46,213 nucleotides of DNA from an uncultured Prevotellaceae bacterium. GTDB lineage: Bacteria > Bacteroidota > Bacteroidia > Bacteroidales > Bacteroidaceae. Numbering within the stretch: position 1 is the first letter of the stretch; each line of letters starts with the position of its first letter. Location of the stretch: assembly GCA_902782305.1 (NCBI GenBank), contig CACZMV010000021.1:1-46213 (forward strand), read 5' to 3'. Positions 25,601-34,127 of this stretch are shown here, one piece after another. A program made the position numbers and the translations under genes. The notes beneath the pieces are model-generated. The model did not search any database and was not told where the DNA came from. It saw only the letters and a list, made by a program, of their open reading frames with translations.

Positions 25601-25781
25601 GGTACATGCTTTCGACCATCTGCCTGGTGTTGATAATGTAGGACTGCCCGTCGTCAAGGATATTGTGGTGGCTCATGATGGAGATATCCGTATGGAGGAT
25701 AATCCTGGAGGAGGAACCATCTTCTTTATTACACTGCCTTTGGCAGATGAGATAGAGGAAGCAATTGTTATGGAAGATTAA
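22686..25781 (+). CDS. HTCS-like propeller sensor lacking the phosphoacceptor, receiver and AraC domains
   Basis: A 1031-residue protein. The signal peptide is at residues 1-19 (ATG 22686 chosen for this reason). Two-component regulator propeller repeats fill about 25-735, with many WIGT/WLGS/WFGG strands. A Y_Y_Y domain spans about 740-800, then a transmembrane helix about 806-825 and a HATPase-like domain about 915-1020. Canonical hybrid two-component systems have a HisKA helix pair with an H-E-x-R-T box after the membrane, then a receiver and AraC helix-turn-helix. None of these is present; a Gln/Glu-rich linker stands instead. N-box (LLDNSVKF) and G1 (DNGIGI) remain, while G2 reads GLP rather than GLG. 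It may be a pseudokinase co-sensor for the LacI protein or a decaying HTCS. Confidence 0.85.
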   Translation: MRKTRYIILLALLWSLALHAGIPEMKFRRLDTRNGLSNSQVNCVYRDSRGFVWIGTAYGLNRYDGYRVKTFYANMRDTTTMRDNYTSEIMEAWDGKLWVRQGMNYCIYDPVTEKFERNISQELEKYFGFNQGVERVYIDARKNFWVKFYELGLYYYNPHTKKITHFKPGYTANELNPTYAISNFADDGEELLIVTTNGVLIRLHGEQEMKLGEDKWMPENGSPENRDYRICVDPKHNIWVATELGSYVKLNRDRHWRKGLSALMEEYQIDRTLANIQIWDIKIDRKGRVWCATDHDGLVIFDLENHQVRQFLNNKLDESSISDNTLRNIYFDDKGLVWLGSYKNGVNMYKGGSAAMRNVDLGDINTISEDRYGNYWLGTNDKGILVYNPKTGEVMAHYTKENSPMVGNIMVGSCRASDGSIWFGGYNSGLTHCIVKGSNGEATIVNYHFTGTPDGLATDNVWSITEDKWHRIWISTLGAGFQMLDLKTGKFRTWNTKNTNLPSDYMSSISWIKKGWLIIGTSWYYCFVNPVTGKVANRIIPEDPSVPVQTGSTNCVMEDSRGIIWQGSSSGVIAYDQKRKSVKLLDMQAGLFGSSVTSIVEDKAHAMWVATDHGLSKIVPQLDENGTWRFAVRSYNNRDGLQMESYNQRSAILTHDGLLLIGGQGGMDIINPKALSDASSKERPIFSGLQLFDVDVPVGREIDGRMILDEALDECRELTLNYNDQFTIQMGSDAGTINNGKRFVYKLEGFNENWVRTSELNPNIIYNSLHAGSYTLCVRMLNDDGTMGEVESRLDITIKPALWRTRWAMLLYILFIALVALVWRRRYMKRQTQRMNIENLRRETEKEQWMGEMRMKMAAEQQTASVQEEKPQEEMKLVRQTTNVVTMLRHICEDYQHMIGSKAKVTFLSAAKQLDVDIAKNEFNQAMHILLDNSVKFAPGECRISVGVARTADGKAQIQVADNGIGIRDEYKVHAFDHLPGVDNVGLPVVKDIVVAHDGDIRMEDNPGGGTIFFITLPLADEIEEAIVMED

Positions 25782-25794
25782 ATAAAATAAAGAA

Positions 25795-28767
25795 ATGGAA
25801 ATGTTAAGAACATGGGTGTTGGGACTATTGTCGCTGGTGGTTACAAGCATAATGGGTGCTGATTATACCATTGATGGACAATATGTGACTATTCCTGTAA
25901 AACAGGTGAAGGCAGAAGGTGCCAAGGTGGTACGTCTGCAAGTAGTTAACGACCATATTATCAGGGTGCAGGCAACTTCAGAGAATCAGTTGCCTGAGAA
26001 GCAGAGCCTGATTATTGTGCCCCAGACATCAAAGCCCAAATTTACGGTTACTGATGGTGATGTCATCTCTGTAAAGGCCGCCAATGTGGAAGCGCGCGTC
26101 AATAAGGAAACGGGTGCTGTTATGTTCTTTGATGCCAATGGTAAATTGTTGCTCAAGGAGGCCAAGCGCGGAAAGACATTCAAACCTTTCCGTGTTCCTG
26201 ATCGGGAAATTGGCACCGATGTGGCAAAGGTTCCTGAGGAACAGCGCAATGGACTTACCTGGCGCATGCTGTTTGAAAGTCCAAGAGATGAGGCTTTCTA
26301 TGGACTGGGACAACATCAGTCTGAAGAGCTGAACATGAAGGGGCTGAACGAAGACTTGTTCCAATATAACACTAAGGTTAGTGTTCCCTTTATCCTTTCT
26401 AATAAGAACTATGGCTTGCTCTGGGATAGTTACAGCTATTGTCGATGGGGCAATCCTGATGACTATCTGCAGTTAGGACGTGCCTTTAAACTCTATGACA
26501 AACAGGGTAGGGAAGGGCACTTGACGGGAATCTATACCGATAAGAATGGTCAGCGTCTGGTTCGCGATGAAGACTCTATCTATTACGAGTTCGACACCCC
26601 TGTGGCCTCAGAAATTGCTAATCGTACAGAGCCTGGTGGCATTAAGAATTTACCCAAAGGTTTTCAGTTGAATGGTTCAAAGGTTGTTTACGAGGGCTTT
26701 ATCGAGGCTCCCAAGGATGCTCAATACCACTTTATCCTCTATTATGCAGGATATATTAAGGTATATATAGGTGGCAAGGAAGTTGTTCCTGAGCGTTGGC
26801 GTACAGCATGGAATCCTAATACCTATAAGTTCCGCAAGCGATTGCCAAAGGGTAAGCGCCAGCAACTGCGTATTGAGTGGCAACCCGATGGTGATGTCAG
26901 CTATTGTGGACTTCGCGTGGCCAAGCTCAACAAAGACCAGCGCAGACTCTCTATTTGGAGTGAGATGGCCAAGGATATGGACTATTATTTCATTGCAGGT
27001 GAGAATGCCGACGAGGTTATCAGTGGCTATCGTACCCTTACGGGCAAGGCTCCCGTCTATCCCAAGTGGGCATTAGGTTTCTGGCAGAGTCGTGAGCGCT
27101 ATAAGACTTCCGACGAAATCGTTGGCACCTTGTCCGAGTTCCGCAAGCGACAGATTCCCTGCGATAACATTGTGCAAGACTGGAACTATTGGAAGGAGGA
27201 TCAGTGGGGCTCTCATCAGTTTGAGGCTTCGCGCTTCCCCAATCCGCAGGCTATGCTCGACAGTGTTCATCAGATGGGTGGCCGTTTCATGATTAGTGTA
27301 TGGCCTAAGTTCTATTGCAACACCGATAACTATAAGGAACTCGATAAGAACGGCTGGATGTATCATCAAGCAGTTGTTGATGATATACACGACTGGGTAG
27401 GCCCTGGCTATGTAGGCTCGTTCTATGATGCTTATTCAGAGGGCGCCCGTAAAATGTTCTGGCGACAAATGGACGAGAACCTCTACACAGGTCTTTCTGG
27501 TAAATTGTCAAATGGTAAATCGTCAAATAGTAAATATATTGATGCTTGGTGGATGGACGCCTCCGAACCCAATGTCCGCGATTGCACGCCTATGTGGTAT
27601 CGCAAGGCCTTGAGTGGACCTACTGCTTTGGGTACGACAACTGAGTATTTCAATGCCTATTCTATTGTTAATGCCGATGCTATCTACAATGGACAGCGCT
27701 CTGTGAATCCTAACCAGCGCGTGTTCTTGCTTACCCGCAGTGGCTTTGCTGGCGAACAGCGCTATTCCACAGCCACATGGAGTGGCGATATCGGAACCCG
27801 TTGGGAGGATATGCGCGCACAGATGACTGCTGGTTTGAATTATTCGATGTCTGGACTTCCTTTTTGGGGTATGGACCAGGGTGGTTTCTGCGTGGAGAAT
27901 CGTTATATGCAGGCCCAGGGCTTTTATAACCAGACAGGGGTGGAAAATGAGGACATGAAAGAGTGGCGCGAGTTGCAAGCCCGTTGGAGCCAGTTTGGCA
28001 CCTTTATCCCTTTGTTCCGCGTACATGGCCAGTGGCCAACGCGTGAAATCTGGAACCTTGCCCCCGAGAATCATCCCTGCTATCAGTCGTTTGTCTATTA
28101 CGATAAACTGCGTTATCGCCTCATGCCTTATCTTTATTCAATGGCTGGCTGGGTTCATCTGAAAGATTATACCATGATGCGTGGTCTTGTGATGGATTTC
28201 AATGGCGACCGTGAAGTCTTGAATATCAAGGACCAGTGGATGTTTGGTCCTGCCTTGATGGCTTGTCCTGTAGGTTATTATAAGGCTCGCACCCGCAGTG
28301 TCTATTTCCCCAAGCAGACGGGTTGGTACGATCTCTATACAGGAGATTTCATTCAGGGTGGTCAGCGCCTGATAGTGGATGCACCTTACGAGCGCATTCC
28401 CGTCTTTATCCGTGAGGGCAGCATCATCCCCTTCGGTCCTGAAATCCAGTATTGCGATGAAAAGCCTGCTGAGCTTATTAATCTCTATGTCTATGCAGGC
28501 AAGGATGGTCAGTTCCAACTCTATGAAGATGAGGGCGTGAACTATAACTACGAGAAAGGTAAGTATGCCACCATAGACATTACGTATGATGATGCCTCCA
28601 AGACCCTAACCTTTGGCAAGCGCAAAGGTCAGTTCGATGGGATGCTGAAGCAGCGTCGTTTCAATGTTGTGCTAATTTCTAAGGATGCCCCCAAGGCTCT
28701 TAATCTGGAAAATCCTGAGGGTGTGCTGGTTAACTATAATGGTAAGCAGATAAGTGTTAAGCTCTAG
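25795..28767 (+). CDS. GH31 alpha-xylosidase with inserted PA14 domain, exported
   Basis: A 990-residue retaining glycosidase predicted to remove alpha-1,6-xylose from xyloglucan oligosaccharides. A signal peptide occupies about residues 1-21. A PA14 domain (about 275-375) is inserted in the N-terminal beta-sandwich, as in the well-studied Cellvibrio xyloglucan alpha-xylosidase. The catalytic barrel carries nucleophile Asp588 in WWMDASEPN and acid/base Asp665 in SGDIGTRWEDM. Residues about 569-582, just before the nucleophile strand, are encoded by a phased repeat and look like an in-frame insertion. It follows the sensor gene by 13 bp. Alpha-glucosidase activity is possible but the PA14 layout favours xylosidase. 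Confidence 0.92.
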   Translation: MEMLRTWVLGLLSLVVTSIMGADYTIDGQYVTIPVKQVKAEGAKVVRLQVVNDHIIRVQATSENQLPEKQSLIIVPQTSKPKFTVTDGDVISVKAANVEARVNKETGAVMFFDANGKLLLKEAKRGKTFKPFRVPDREIGTDVAKVPEEQRNGLTWRMLFESPRDEAFYGLGQHQSEELNMKGLNEDLFQYNTKVSVPFILSNKNYGLLWDSYSYCRWGNPDDYLQLGRAFKLYDKQGREGHLTGIYTDKNGQRLVRDEDSIYYEFDTPVASEIANRTEPGGIKNLPKGFQLNGSKVVYEGFIEAPKDAQYHFILYYAGYIKVYIGGKEVVPERWRTAWNPNTYKFRKRLPKGKRQQLRIEWQPDGDVSYCGLRVAKLNKDQRRLSIWSEMAKDMDYYFIAGENADEVISGYRTLTGKAPVYPKWALGFWQSRERYKTSDEIVGTLSEFRKRQIPCDNIVQDWNYWKEDQWGSHQFEASRFPNPQAMLDSVHQMGGRFMISVWPKFYCNTDNYKELDKNGWMYHQAVVDDIHDWVGPGYVGSFYDAYSEGARKMFWRQMDENLYTGLSGKLSNGKSSNSKYIDAWWMDASEPNVRDCTPMWYRKALSGPTALGTTTEYFNAYSIVNADAIYNGQRSVNPNQRVFLLTRSGFAGEQRYSTATWSGDIGTRWEDMRAQMTAGLNYSMSGLPFWGMDQGGFCVENRYMQAQGFYNQTGVENEDMKEWRELQARWSQFGTFIPLFRVHGQWPTREIWNLAPENHPCYQSFVYYDKLRYRLMPYLYSMAGWVHLKDYTMMRGLVMDFNGDREVLNIKDQWMFGPALMACPVGYYKARTRSVYFPKQTGWYDLYTGDFIQGGQRLIVDAPYERIPVFIREGSIIPFGPEIQYCDEKPAELINLYVYAGKDGQFQLYEDEGVNYNYEKGKYATIDITYDDASKTLTFGKRKGQFDGMLKQRRFNVVLISKDAPKALNLENPEGVLVNYNGKQISVKL
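27499..27537 (+). repeat. In-frame phased repeat in the GH31 gene
   Basis: The units are GGTAAAT, TGTCAAAT, GGTAAAT, CGTCAAAT, AGTAAAT. The last 21 bp (27517-27537) are identical to 35980-36000 in the tolC-hlyD gap. The stretch encodes GKLSNGKSSNSKY in the GH31 protein. Confidence 0.8.
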
Positions 28768-28788
28768 GCTTATCACTTATCTGTTTTT
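28747..28788. terminator. Terminator embedding both convergent stop codons
   Basis: The stem CAGATAAGTG (28747-28756) pairs with CACTTATCTG (28774-28783), extended after a T-T mismatch by TAAGC with GCTTA around a TCTAG loop. TTTTT follows on the plus strand. The GH31 TAG lies in the loop and the topB TGA overlaps the right arm. The minus direction has no U-tract. Confidence 0.85.
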
Positions 28789-30647
28789 CCCTTCTTTGTT
28801 TTCTTGGCCTCTTCTGGCGTGATGGTAATGCGACGATTCGTCGAGTCTGACATTACATCACGGACAATGTCTGTGACCTGTTGCTTCAGTTCGTTGATAA
28901 ACTGCTGGGCATCATATTTTTGATGCTCAATGTCGCGCAACTTCTTCTCCCAGATACCCGTCAACTCACAGCTCTTCAGCAATTCCTCGCGAATCAAGTC
29001 TATGAGTTCAATTCCTGTAGGTGTTGCCACCAAGCGTTTACGCTCTCGTTTGATGTAGCGACGCTTGAACAATGTCTCAATGATGCTGGCACGACTTGAA
29101 GGACGTCCGATACCGTTTTCCTTCATGGCTGCACGCAGTGTCTCGTCCTCCACAAATTTTCCTGCTGTCTCCATGGCGCGCAACAGCGAAGCCTCATTAT
29201 AATAAGGTGGAGGTGTTGTCCACTTCTCTGTCAAGGTTGGCTTGTGCTCACCGCTCTCCCCTTTGACAAAGGTGGGCAGAGTACGCTCCTCGTCCTCGTC
29301 TTTCTTCTCGTCATCACCCTCTTCCTTCTTACTTTTGGCATCTTCCCTCACCACTCTCCATCCTGGGTCCAGAATCTCCTTACCCGTCACCTTGAATTCC
29401 ACCTCGTCAACCTTTCCAAGTACGGTGGTGGTTGAGAATTTACAATCAGGCAGGAACACTCCGATGAATCGACGGGCTATGAGGTCGAACACCTTCTGTT
29501 CTGCATCGCTCAGGTTCTGTGGAATCACACCTGTAGGAATAATGGCATGGTGGTCAGTCACCTTCGACGAATCAAACACGCGCTTGGTTTTCTTCAGCGG
29601 TTTGCCACCAATGGGTTTGATATATTCTGCATAGACGGGCACTCCACCAAACTTGGTCTGATAAAGTCCGTTCAGCGTCTGTGGACATTTGGGATAGATG
29701 TCGTCAGAAAGATATTGTGTATCCACACGCGGATAGGTGGTGAATTTCCGTTCGTAGAGTGCCTGGATAAGGTTCAGCGTCATCTCTGCGGAATAGCCGA
29801 ACTTACGATTGCAATCCACCTGCAGCGAAGTAAGGTCGTAGAGCTGAGGAGGTTGCTCCTTACCCTCTTTCTTCTCGACTTTTGTCACCTTGAAAGGCTT
29901 TCCCTCGATGGTGGCAAAGGCCTCCTCGCCTTCCTCCTTCGAAGTGAATTTCCCCTTTGTTGCTGTGAAGGTCGTATCACGATAGACCGTAGCCAACACC
30001 CAGTAAGGCTCTGGCTTGAAGTTGTCTATCTCTTTCTGACGATTGACTATAAGGGCTAGGGTAGGGGTCTGTACACGACCTATCGAGAGCACCTGACGGT
30101 TCTGTCCGTATTTCAAGGTGTATAGACGAGTGGCGTTCATACCCAGCAGCCAGTCGCCAATGGCTCTGGAGAGTCCAGCCAGATAGAGAGGCTGGTAGTC
30201 TTGCTGGTCTTTCAGGTTCTGGAAACCCTCACGAATGGCTTCGTCCGTCATGGACGATATCCACAAGCGACTCACTGGGCACTTGGCACCAGCCTTCTGC
30301 ATCACCCATCGCTGAATGAGTTCACCCTCTTGTCCGGCGTCACCGCAGTTCACAATGCGCTCGGCTTTCTGCATCAGTCCTTCGATAATCGAAAACTGCT
30401 TCTTGATACCTTGGTCGTCTATGAGTTTGATTCCAAAGCGGTCAGGAATCATGGGTAGCGCAGACAAACTCCACGACTTCCACATCGGCGTGTAGTCGTG
30501 GGGCTCTTTCAGTGTACACAGATGACCGAATGTCCAGGTCACCTGAAAGCCATTTCCTTCCATATAACCATCGTGCGAGCTGGTAGCACCGATAATACGT
30601 GCTATATCCCTTGCCACACTAGGTTTCTCAGCGATACATACAATCAT
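28773..30647 (-). CDS. topB: DNA topoisomerase III (type IA)
   Basis: A 624-residue type IA topoisomerase that decatenates and relaxes DNA and often acts with RecQ. The Toprim domain begins CIAEKPSVARDIA with Glu7, and GDAGQEGELI supplies Asp103 and Glu107. RVQTPTL precedes the active-site Tyr305 in TTYPRVDTQY. A Lys/Glu-rich insertion (about residues 445-470) precedes the conserved GIGRPSSRASIIETL. No C-terminal zinc fingers are present. The gene starts 28 bp after the LUD stop, with its own -7 box overlapping the gap, and ends convergent to GH31 in a shared hairpin. Confidence 0.95.
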   Translation of the reverse strand: MIVCIAEKPSVARDIARIIGATSSHDGYMEGNGFQVTWTFGHLCTLKEPHDYTPMWKSWSLSALPMIPDRFGIKLIDDQGIKKQFSIIEGLMQKAERIVNCGDAGQEGELIQRWVMQKAGAKCPVSRLWISSMTDEAIREGFQNLKDQQDYQPLYLAGLSRAIGDWLLGMNATRLYTLKYGQNRQVLSIGRVQTPTLALIVNRQKEIDNFKPEPYWVLATVYRDTTFTATKGKFTSKEEGEEAFATIEGKPFKVTKVEKKEGKEQPPQLYDLTSLQVDCNRKFGYSAEMTLNLIQALYERKFTTYPRVDTQYLSDDIYPKCPQTLNGLYQTKFGGVPVYAEYIKPIGGKPLKKTKRVFDSSKVTDHHAIIPTGVIPQNLSDAEQKVFDLIARRFIGVFLPDCKFSTTTVLGKVDEVEFKVTGKEILDPGWRVVREDAKSKKEEGDDEKKDEDEERTLPTFVKGESGEHKPTLTEKWTTPPPYYNEASLLRAMETAGKFVEDETLRAAMKENGIGRPSSRASIIETLFKRRYIKRERKRLVATPTGIELIDLIREELLKSCELTGIWEKKLRDIEHQKYDAQQFINELKQQVTDIVRDVMSDSTNRRITITPEEAKKTKKGKTDK

Positions 30648-30655
30648 AATGGCTG

Positions 30656-30663
30656 CAAAGGTA
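30656..30663 (-). promoter_or_regulatory. -7 box upstream of topB
   Basis: On the minus strand TACCTTTG lies 8 bp upstream of the topB ATG, which would give a nearly leaderless transcript. No clear -33 element is seen, so this is weak. Confidence 0.3.
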
Positions 30664-30675
30664 CGAATAATTAGG

Positions 30676-31314
30676 CTAATATCCTAAATTTTCGCCCACC
30701 AAAATGACGATAATGCGTCCTGGTTTGCTGGAATTGCGCAGGAAATGGATGTAATTACAGATGCTCTGGGGCGAATTGCAGTTGTGGCATTGCCCATCCA
30801 GTTGACAAGGTGTCTGGATGTCAAAACGGGCAGCATTGATGGGTGCAGCCGTGCTGCGCGCCCTTTTCAGTGCAGCCTCTGGGTCTTGTGCCACCTTGTT
30901 CATGCCCACTACGAAGATGACGTGCTGGGGCCCCCATGTGATAGCCGCCACGCGGTTGCCATTGCCGTCAATGTTTACGATAACACCATCTTCTGTAATG
31001 GCATTGGCTGACGACAGATAATAGTCTGCCTGGAAGGCACGCAGATACATCTCCTGTTTCTCCTCAGGCGTTTCTACCAAGTCGCGGTCCCATACCTTCA
31101 GCGTGCCACGCTCCTGCAGCATCTTGGGAATGTCCATATCGCGAACCGTCATCGTACCACCCCAGGTTACACTGGCTCCGTCGGGAATCAGTTCATTCAC
31201 TTTCGCCTTTGCCTCACTGGCTGTGGCACAATAGTAGGCGTCAAAATGGCGACGCTGCATGGCTTTCACCATCTTGGCGCCTAATCGTTCATTACGTTGT
31301 TCATTGGGTGTCAT
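30676..31314 (-). CDS. LUD domain (lactate utilisation-type, LutC-like) protein
   Basis: A 212-residue LUD-domain protein, the family of LutC/YkgG-type subunits tied to L-lactate oxidation. Recognisable parts are GASVTWGGTMTVRDM, YYLSSANAITEDG and a WGPQHVIFVVGMNKV strand-turn. A cysteine cluster near the C-terminus (Cys170, 176, 179, 186, pattern C-x5-C-x2-C-x6-C) could bind iron-sulfur or zinc. No LutA or LutB gene is adjacent. It starts 3 bp after cydB, so it is likely in the cytochrome bd operon, which points to a redox role, but the reaction is not known. Confidence 0.85.
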   Translation of the reverse strand: MTPNEQRNERLGAKMVKAMQRRHFDAYYCATASEAKAKVNELIPDGASVTWGGTMTVRDMDIPKMLQERGTLKVWDRDLVETPEEKQEMYLRAFQADYYLSSANAITEDGVIVNIDGNGNRVAAITWGPQHVIFVVGMNKVAQDPEAALKRARSTAAPINAARFDIQTPCQLDGQCHNCNSPQSICNYIHFLRNSSKPGRIIVILVGENLGY

Positions 31315-31317
31315 AGT

Positions 31318-32463
31318 TTAATATGCGTGATCATCAATGATTTCTTGCTTGTCCAACTTCTTCTTGTCAATGGCTCTCCATGCATAGACAATGTATGCCA
31401 ATACGAAGGGCACGAGCAGTGATACGTAGAACATGGTGCGCAGGGTAAACTCGCTCGAACATGAGTTCGCCATGGTCAACGACGACTGCAGGTCGGCAGT
31501 AGAAGGATAGTAAGCGGTATGGTTCCATGCTGACATAAGTAGCAAGGGCAGCACAACGAGCACCACGCCGATGCCGGCAGGCCAAATGCCCTTGGTGTAC
31601 GTCTTTTGGATTCCCGACTTGACCGTACCGTAGAGCACTAGCACTACGCCGATGAGCAAGATAATGGTGAGTGGCCACATGTCCAAGAAGTTGTGCAGAT
31701 ACTTGTAAGGCTCTATGAAGATGACGCCCTCGTCGTTGTAGGCAAATCCGTCCTTCAACAGCAGGTGTACCAGATAGGCCACAAAGAGAATCAGGAAGCA
31801 GACAAACTGTCCGAACAAGCGGCTGTGTGCATTCTCTCGTATTTCTTTGTCGTCTACATTATTAATAATATAGAGGATACCCAATATGCGAGCCAGGAAC
31901 ATGACGGCCAGTCCGAAGATCAGTACCCACTGATTCAGTAGGGCGTCGAGCCCGTGAGAGGCATTGGCCCAGCGCGAGATGATGGGGGTAAACGACCCTG
32001 CATCAATCAGGTTCTCTTTGGTAACGATGAAGTTGCTACCCTCGAAGAAGGTCGCTACGGCACCGCCTAAGAGCAGCGGACCTAATAGTCCGTTGATGAC
32101 GAGGAACCAATGGAACGTGTTAGCACCGAGGAAGTTGCCGAGCTTGTTCTGGAACTCATAACTCACAGCCTGCAACACGAAGGTAAACAGGATAATCATC
32201 CACAGCCAGTAAGCTCCACCGAACGAGGTCGAGTAGAACAGCGGATAGGAAGCGAAGAAGGCTCCTCCGAAGGTAACCAGTGTGGTGAAGGTGAACTCCC
32301 ACTTGCGTCCTGTGGAATTGATGACGAGGCGTTTCCCCTCGTCGGTCTGACCTATGGAGCGCACCATCGAGTTGGCACCTTGTACGAATAGCAAGAATAC
32401 TAGTAATGCGCCTAACAAGGCAACGACGAAGCACCAGTAGTGCTGTAAGAATTCGTATGTCAT
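31318..32463 (-). CDS. cydB: Cytochrome bd ubiquinol/menaquinol oxidase subunit II
   Basis: Second membrane subunit of the bd-type terminal oxidase, which reduces oxygen at low concentrations using quinol. At 381 residues with eight to nine hydrophobic helices it fits the family. The N-terminal FLQHYWCFVVALLGALLVFL and the FEGSNFIV segment are typical of CydB. It is 75 bp downstream of cydA, the gap being filled by heptamers and palindromes, and 3 bp upstream of the LUD gene. Confidence 0.95.
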   Translation of the reverse strand: MTYEFLQHYWCFVVALLGALLVFLLFVQGANSMVRSIGQTDEGKRLVINSTGRKWEFTFTTLVTFGGAFFASYPLFYSTSFGGAYWLWMIILFTFVLQAVSYEFQNKLGNFLGANTFHWFLVINGLLGPLLLGGAVATFFEGSNFIVTKENLIDAGSFTPIISRWANASHGLDALLNQWVLIFGLAVMFLARILGILYIINNVDDKEIRENAHSRLFGQFVCFLILFVAYLVHLLLKDGFAYNDEGVIFIEPYKYLHNFLDMWPLTIILLIGVVLVLYGTVKSGIQKTYTKGIWPAGIGVVLVVLPLLLMSAWNHTAYYPSTADLQSSLTMANSCSSEFTLRTMFYVSLLVPFVLAYIVYAWRAIDKKKLDKQEIIDDHAY

Positions 32464-32466
32464 AGT

Positions 32467-32537
32467 CTTTGAACTTTAAACTTTATAATCGACCTTGGTC
32501 GCTTTGACCTTTAGGTCTAAGAACTTTGAACTTTGTG
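32467..32537. repeat. Heptamer array with two palindromes filling the cydA-cydB gap
   Basis: Plus strand: CTTTGAA, CTTTAAA, CTTTATA (32467-32487), palindrome CGACC-TT-GGTCG (32490-32501), CTTT, palindrome GACCT-TT-AGGTC (32506-32517), then CTTTGAA and CTTTGTG (32524-32537). It fills the space from the cydA stop to 3 nt before the cydB ATG. Confidence 0.85.
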
Positions 32538-32538
32538 A

Positions 32539-34122
32539 TTACTTCGTAGTCGGACCTTTTTTGATCTGCTTCAACATAATGTTAATTTCCACCGCCAGCA
32601 TCAGCGTGAATAGGAAGAGGAAGAGGAAGAAGGTCAGGGCAACGCTGCATCCGTTAATGTCGCTCACGGCTACCCATGTGGGCAACATGTCCTGAATAGT
32701 CCAGGGCTGACGTCCGAACTCAGCCACCAGCCAACCACTCTCCGAGGCGATGTAAGCCAGGGGTACCAGGATGATGGCCACCCAATAGTGCCATGCGGGC
32801 AGACATGTAATCTCCTGCTCGTCGGCTGCTGTCTCAGGCAGAATGCCGAAAGTGGCCAGCAGTCTGCGCGTGGTAATGGTGATGAATGGAATCTTGAATG
32901 AAATCAGTGCCATTATCAGGAAGTAAAGGATGAACACACAACCCAGTCCCACCATGATGCGGAATGCCCAGAAGTTGACGGCAATAGGTGGAACCACGTC
33001 TTTCTTGTCCTTCACATATCCATAACCAAAATATTTCATGTTCTGCTTGATGGTCTTCAGATAAGGTGCCAGTGTCGCTTCGTCGGCCCCTGCCTTCTTG
33101 GCCTTTCTGTATTCAGCCAGTGCCGTAATGGCCTGCTTACCCATCTCTATCTTCTCCTCCACGCTGGGCTCCTTCTTGCCATCAGGCGTGGTGTAACCAT
33201 TCAGCAGGTCGTTGATGCCGGGAACATAGCCGTTGAAGTCGTTGGTAGCCATAAACGACAGAGCGTTAGGCACTTCTATCTTTGGCACCAGTGTCAGTCC
33301 TACGCCCTCGCCACCATCATACAGCGCCTCCATGGCAGCCAGCTTCATAGGCTGCACCTCGGCCACGCTTTGTGCCGACTTATGTCCTGTTGCTGCAGCA
33401 CCTAGTGAGGCTATCAGTCCCACAATCACGGCAATCTTGATGCTCTCCTTCGCCAGCTTGAGCTCGCGGTTCTTCATCAGATACCAGCAGGAAACGGCTA
33501 CCACGAAGACGGCACCTATAATCCACGCTGAGATAACGGTATGGCAGAACTTGTCGATGGCAAAGGGCGACAAGGCCACGTCCATGAACGATACCATCTC
33601 GTTGCGCATGGTGTCGGGGTTGAACTCGCACCCCACCGGATACTGCATCCACGCATTAGCCACCAGAATCCACCATGCTGATATGGTGGCGCCCAGTCCT
33701 GTCAGCCATGTGGAAGCCAGATGGAATCCAGGCGATACTTTCTTCCAACCGAAGAACATCACTGCCACGAAGGTCGATTCCATAAAGAAGGCCACAATGC
33801 CCTCTACGGCCAGTGGTGCTCCGAAGATGTCGCCTACAAACCAGGAATAGTTCGACCAGTTGGTGCCAAACTCAAACTCCAGGATGATACCTGTGGCCAC
33901 ACCCATGGCGAAGTTGATGCCAAACAGCTTTTGCCAGAATTGTGCTACGTCGCGCCAGAAAGTGTCGCGCGTGCGATACCAACAAGTCTCGGCAATGCCC
34001 ATAATCACCGCTAATCCCAAGGTTAGGGGTACAAACAGCCAATGATAGATGGCTGTCAGTGCGAATTGCGCTCTGGCCCAGTCAATGGAGCCTGCGTCAA
34101 TGTTTAGAAATAGATTCGTCAT
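32539..34122 (-). CDS. cydA: Cytochrome bd quinol oxidase subunit I
   Basis: Heme-bearing catalytic subunit, 527 residues. His27 in AIYHWLFVPLTLG is a heme axial ligand of the family. GRQPW in the C-terminal quarter is the conserved quinol-oxidase motif. The region between helices 6 and 7 (about residues 280-375, including GYVPGINDLLNGYTTPDGKK) is the Q-loop. It sits 5 bp after the DUF4492 gene, so DUF4492-cydA-cydB form one operon for microaerobic respiration. Confidence 0.97.
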   Translation of the reverse strand: MTNLFLNIDAGSIDWARAQFALTAIYHWLFVPLTLGLAVIMGIAETCWYRTRDTFWRDVAQFWQKLFGINFAMGVATGIILEFEFGTNWSNYSWFVGDIFGAPLAVEGIVAFFMESTFVAVMFFGWKKVSPGFHLASTWLTGLGATISAWWILVANAWMQYPVGCEFNPDTMRNEMVSFMDVALSPFAIDKFCHTVISAWIIGAVFVVAVSCWYLMKNRELKLAKESIKIAVIVGLIASLGAAATGHKSAQSVAEVQPMKLAAMEALYDGGEGVGLTLVPKIEVPNALSFMATNDFNGYVPGINDLLNGYTTPDGKKEPSVEEKIEMGKQAITALAEYRKAKKAGADEATLAPYLKTIKQNMKYFGYGYVKDKKDVVPPIAVNFWAFRIMVGLGCVFILYFLIMALISFKIPFITITTRRLLATFGILPETAADEQEITCLPAWHYWVAIILVPLAYIASESGWLVAEFGRQPWTIQDMLPTWVAVSDINGCSVALTFFLFLFLFTLMLAVEINIMLKQIKKGPTTK

Positions 34123-34127
34123 AGCAT

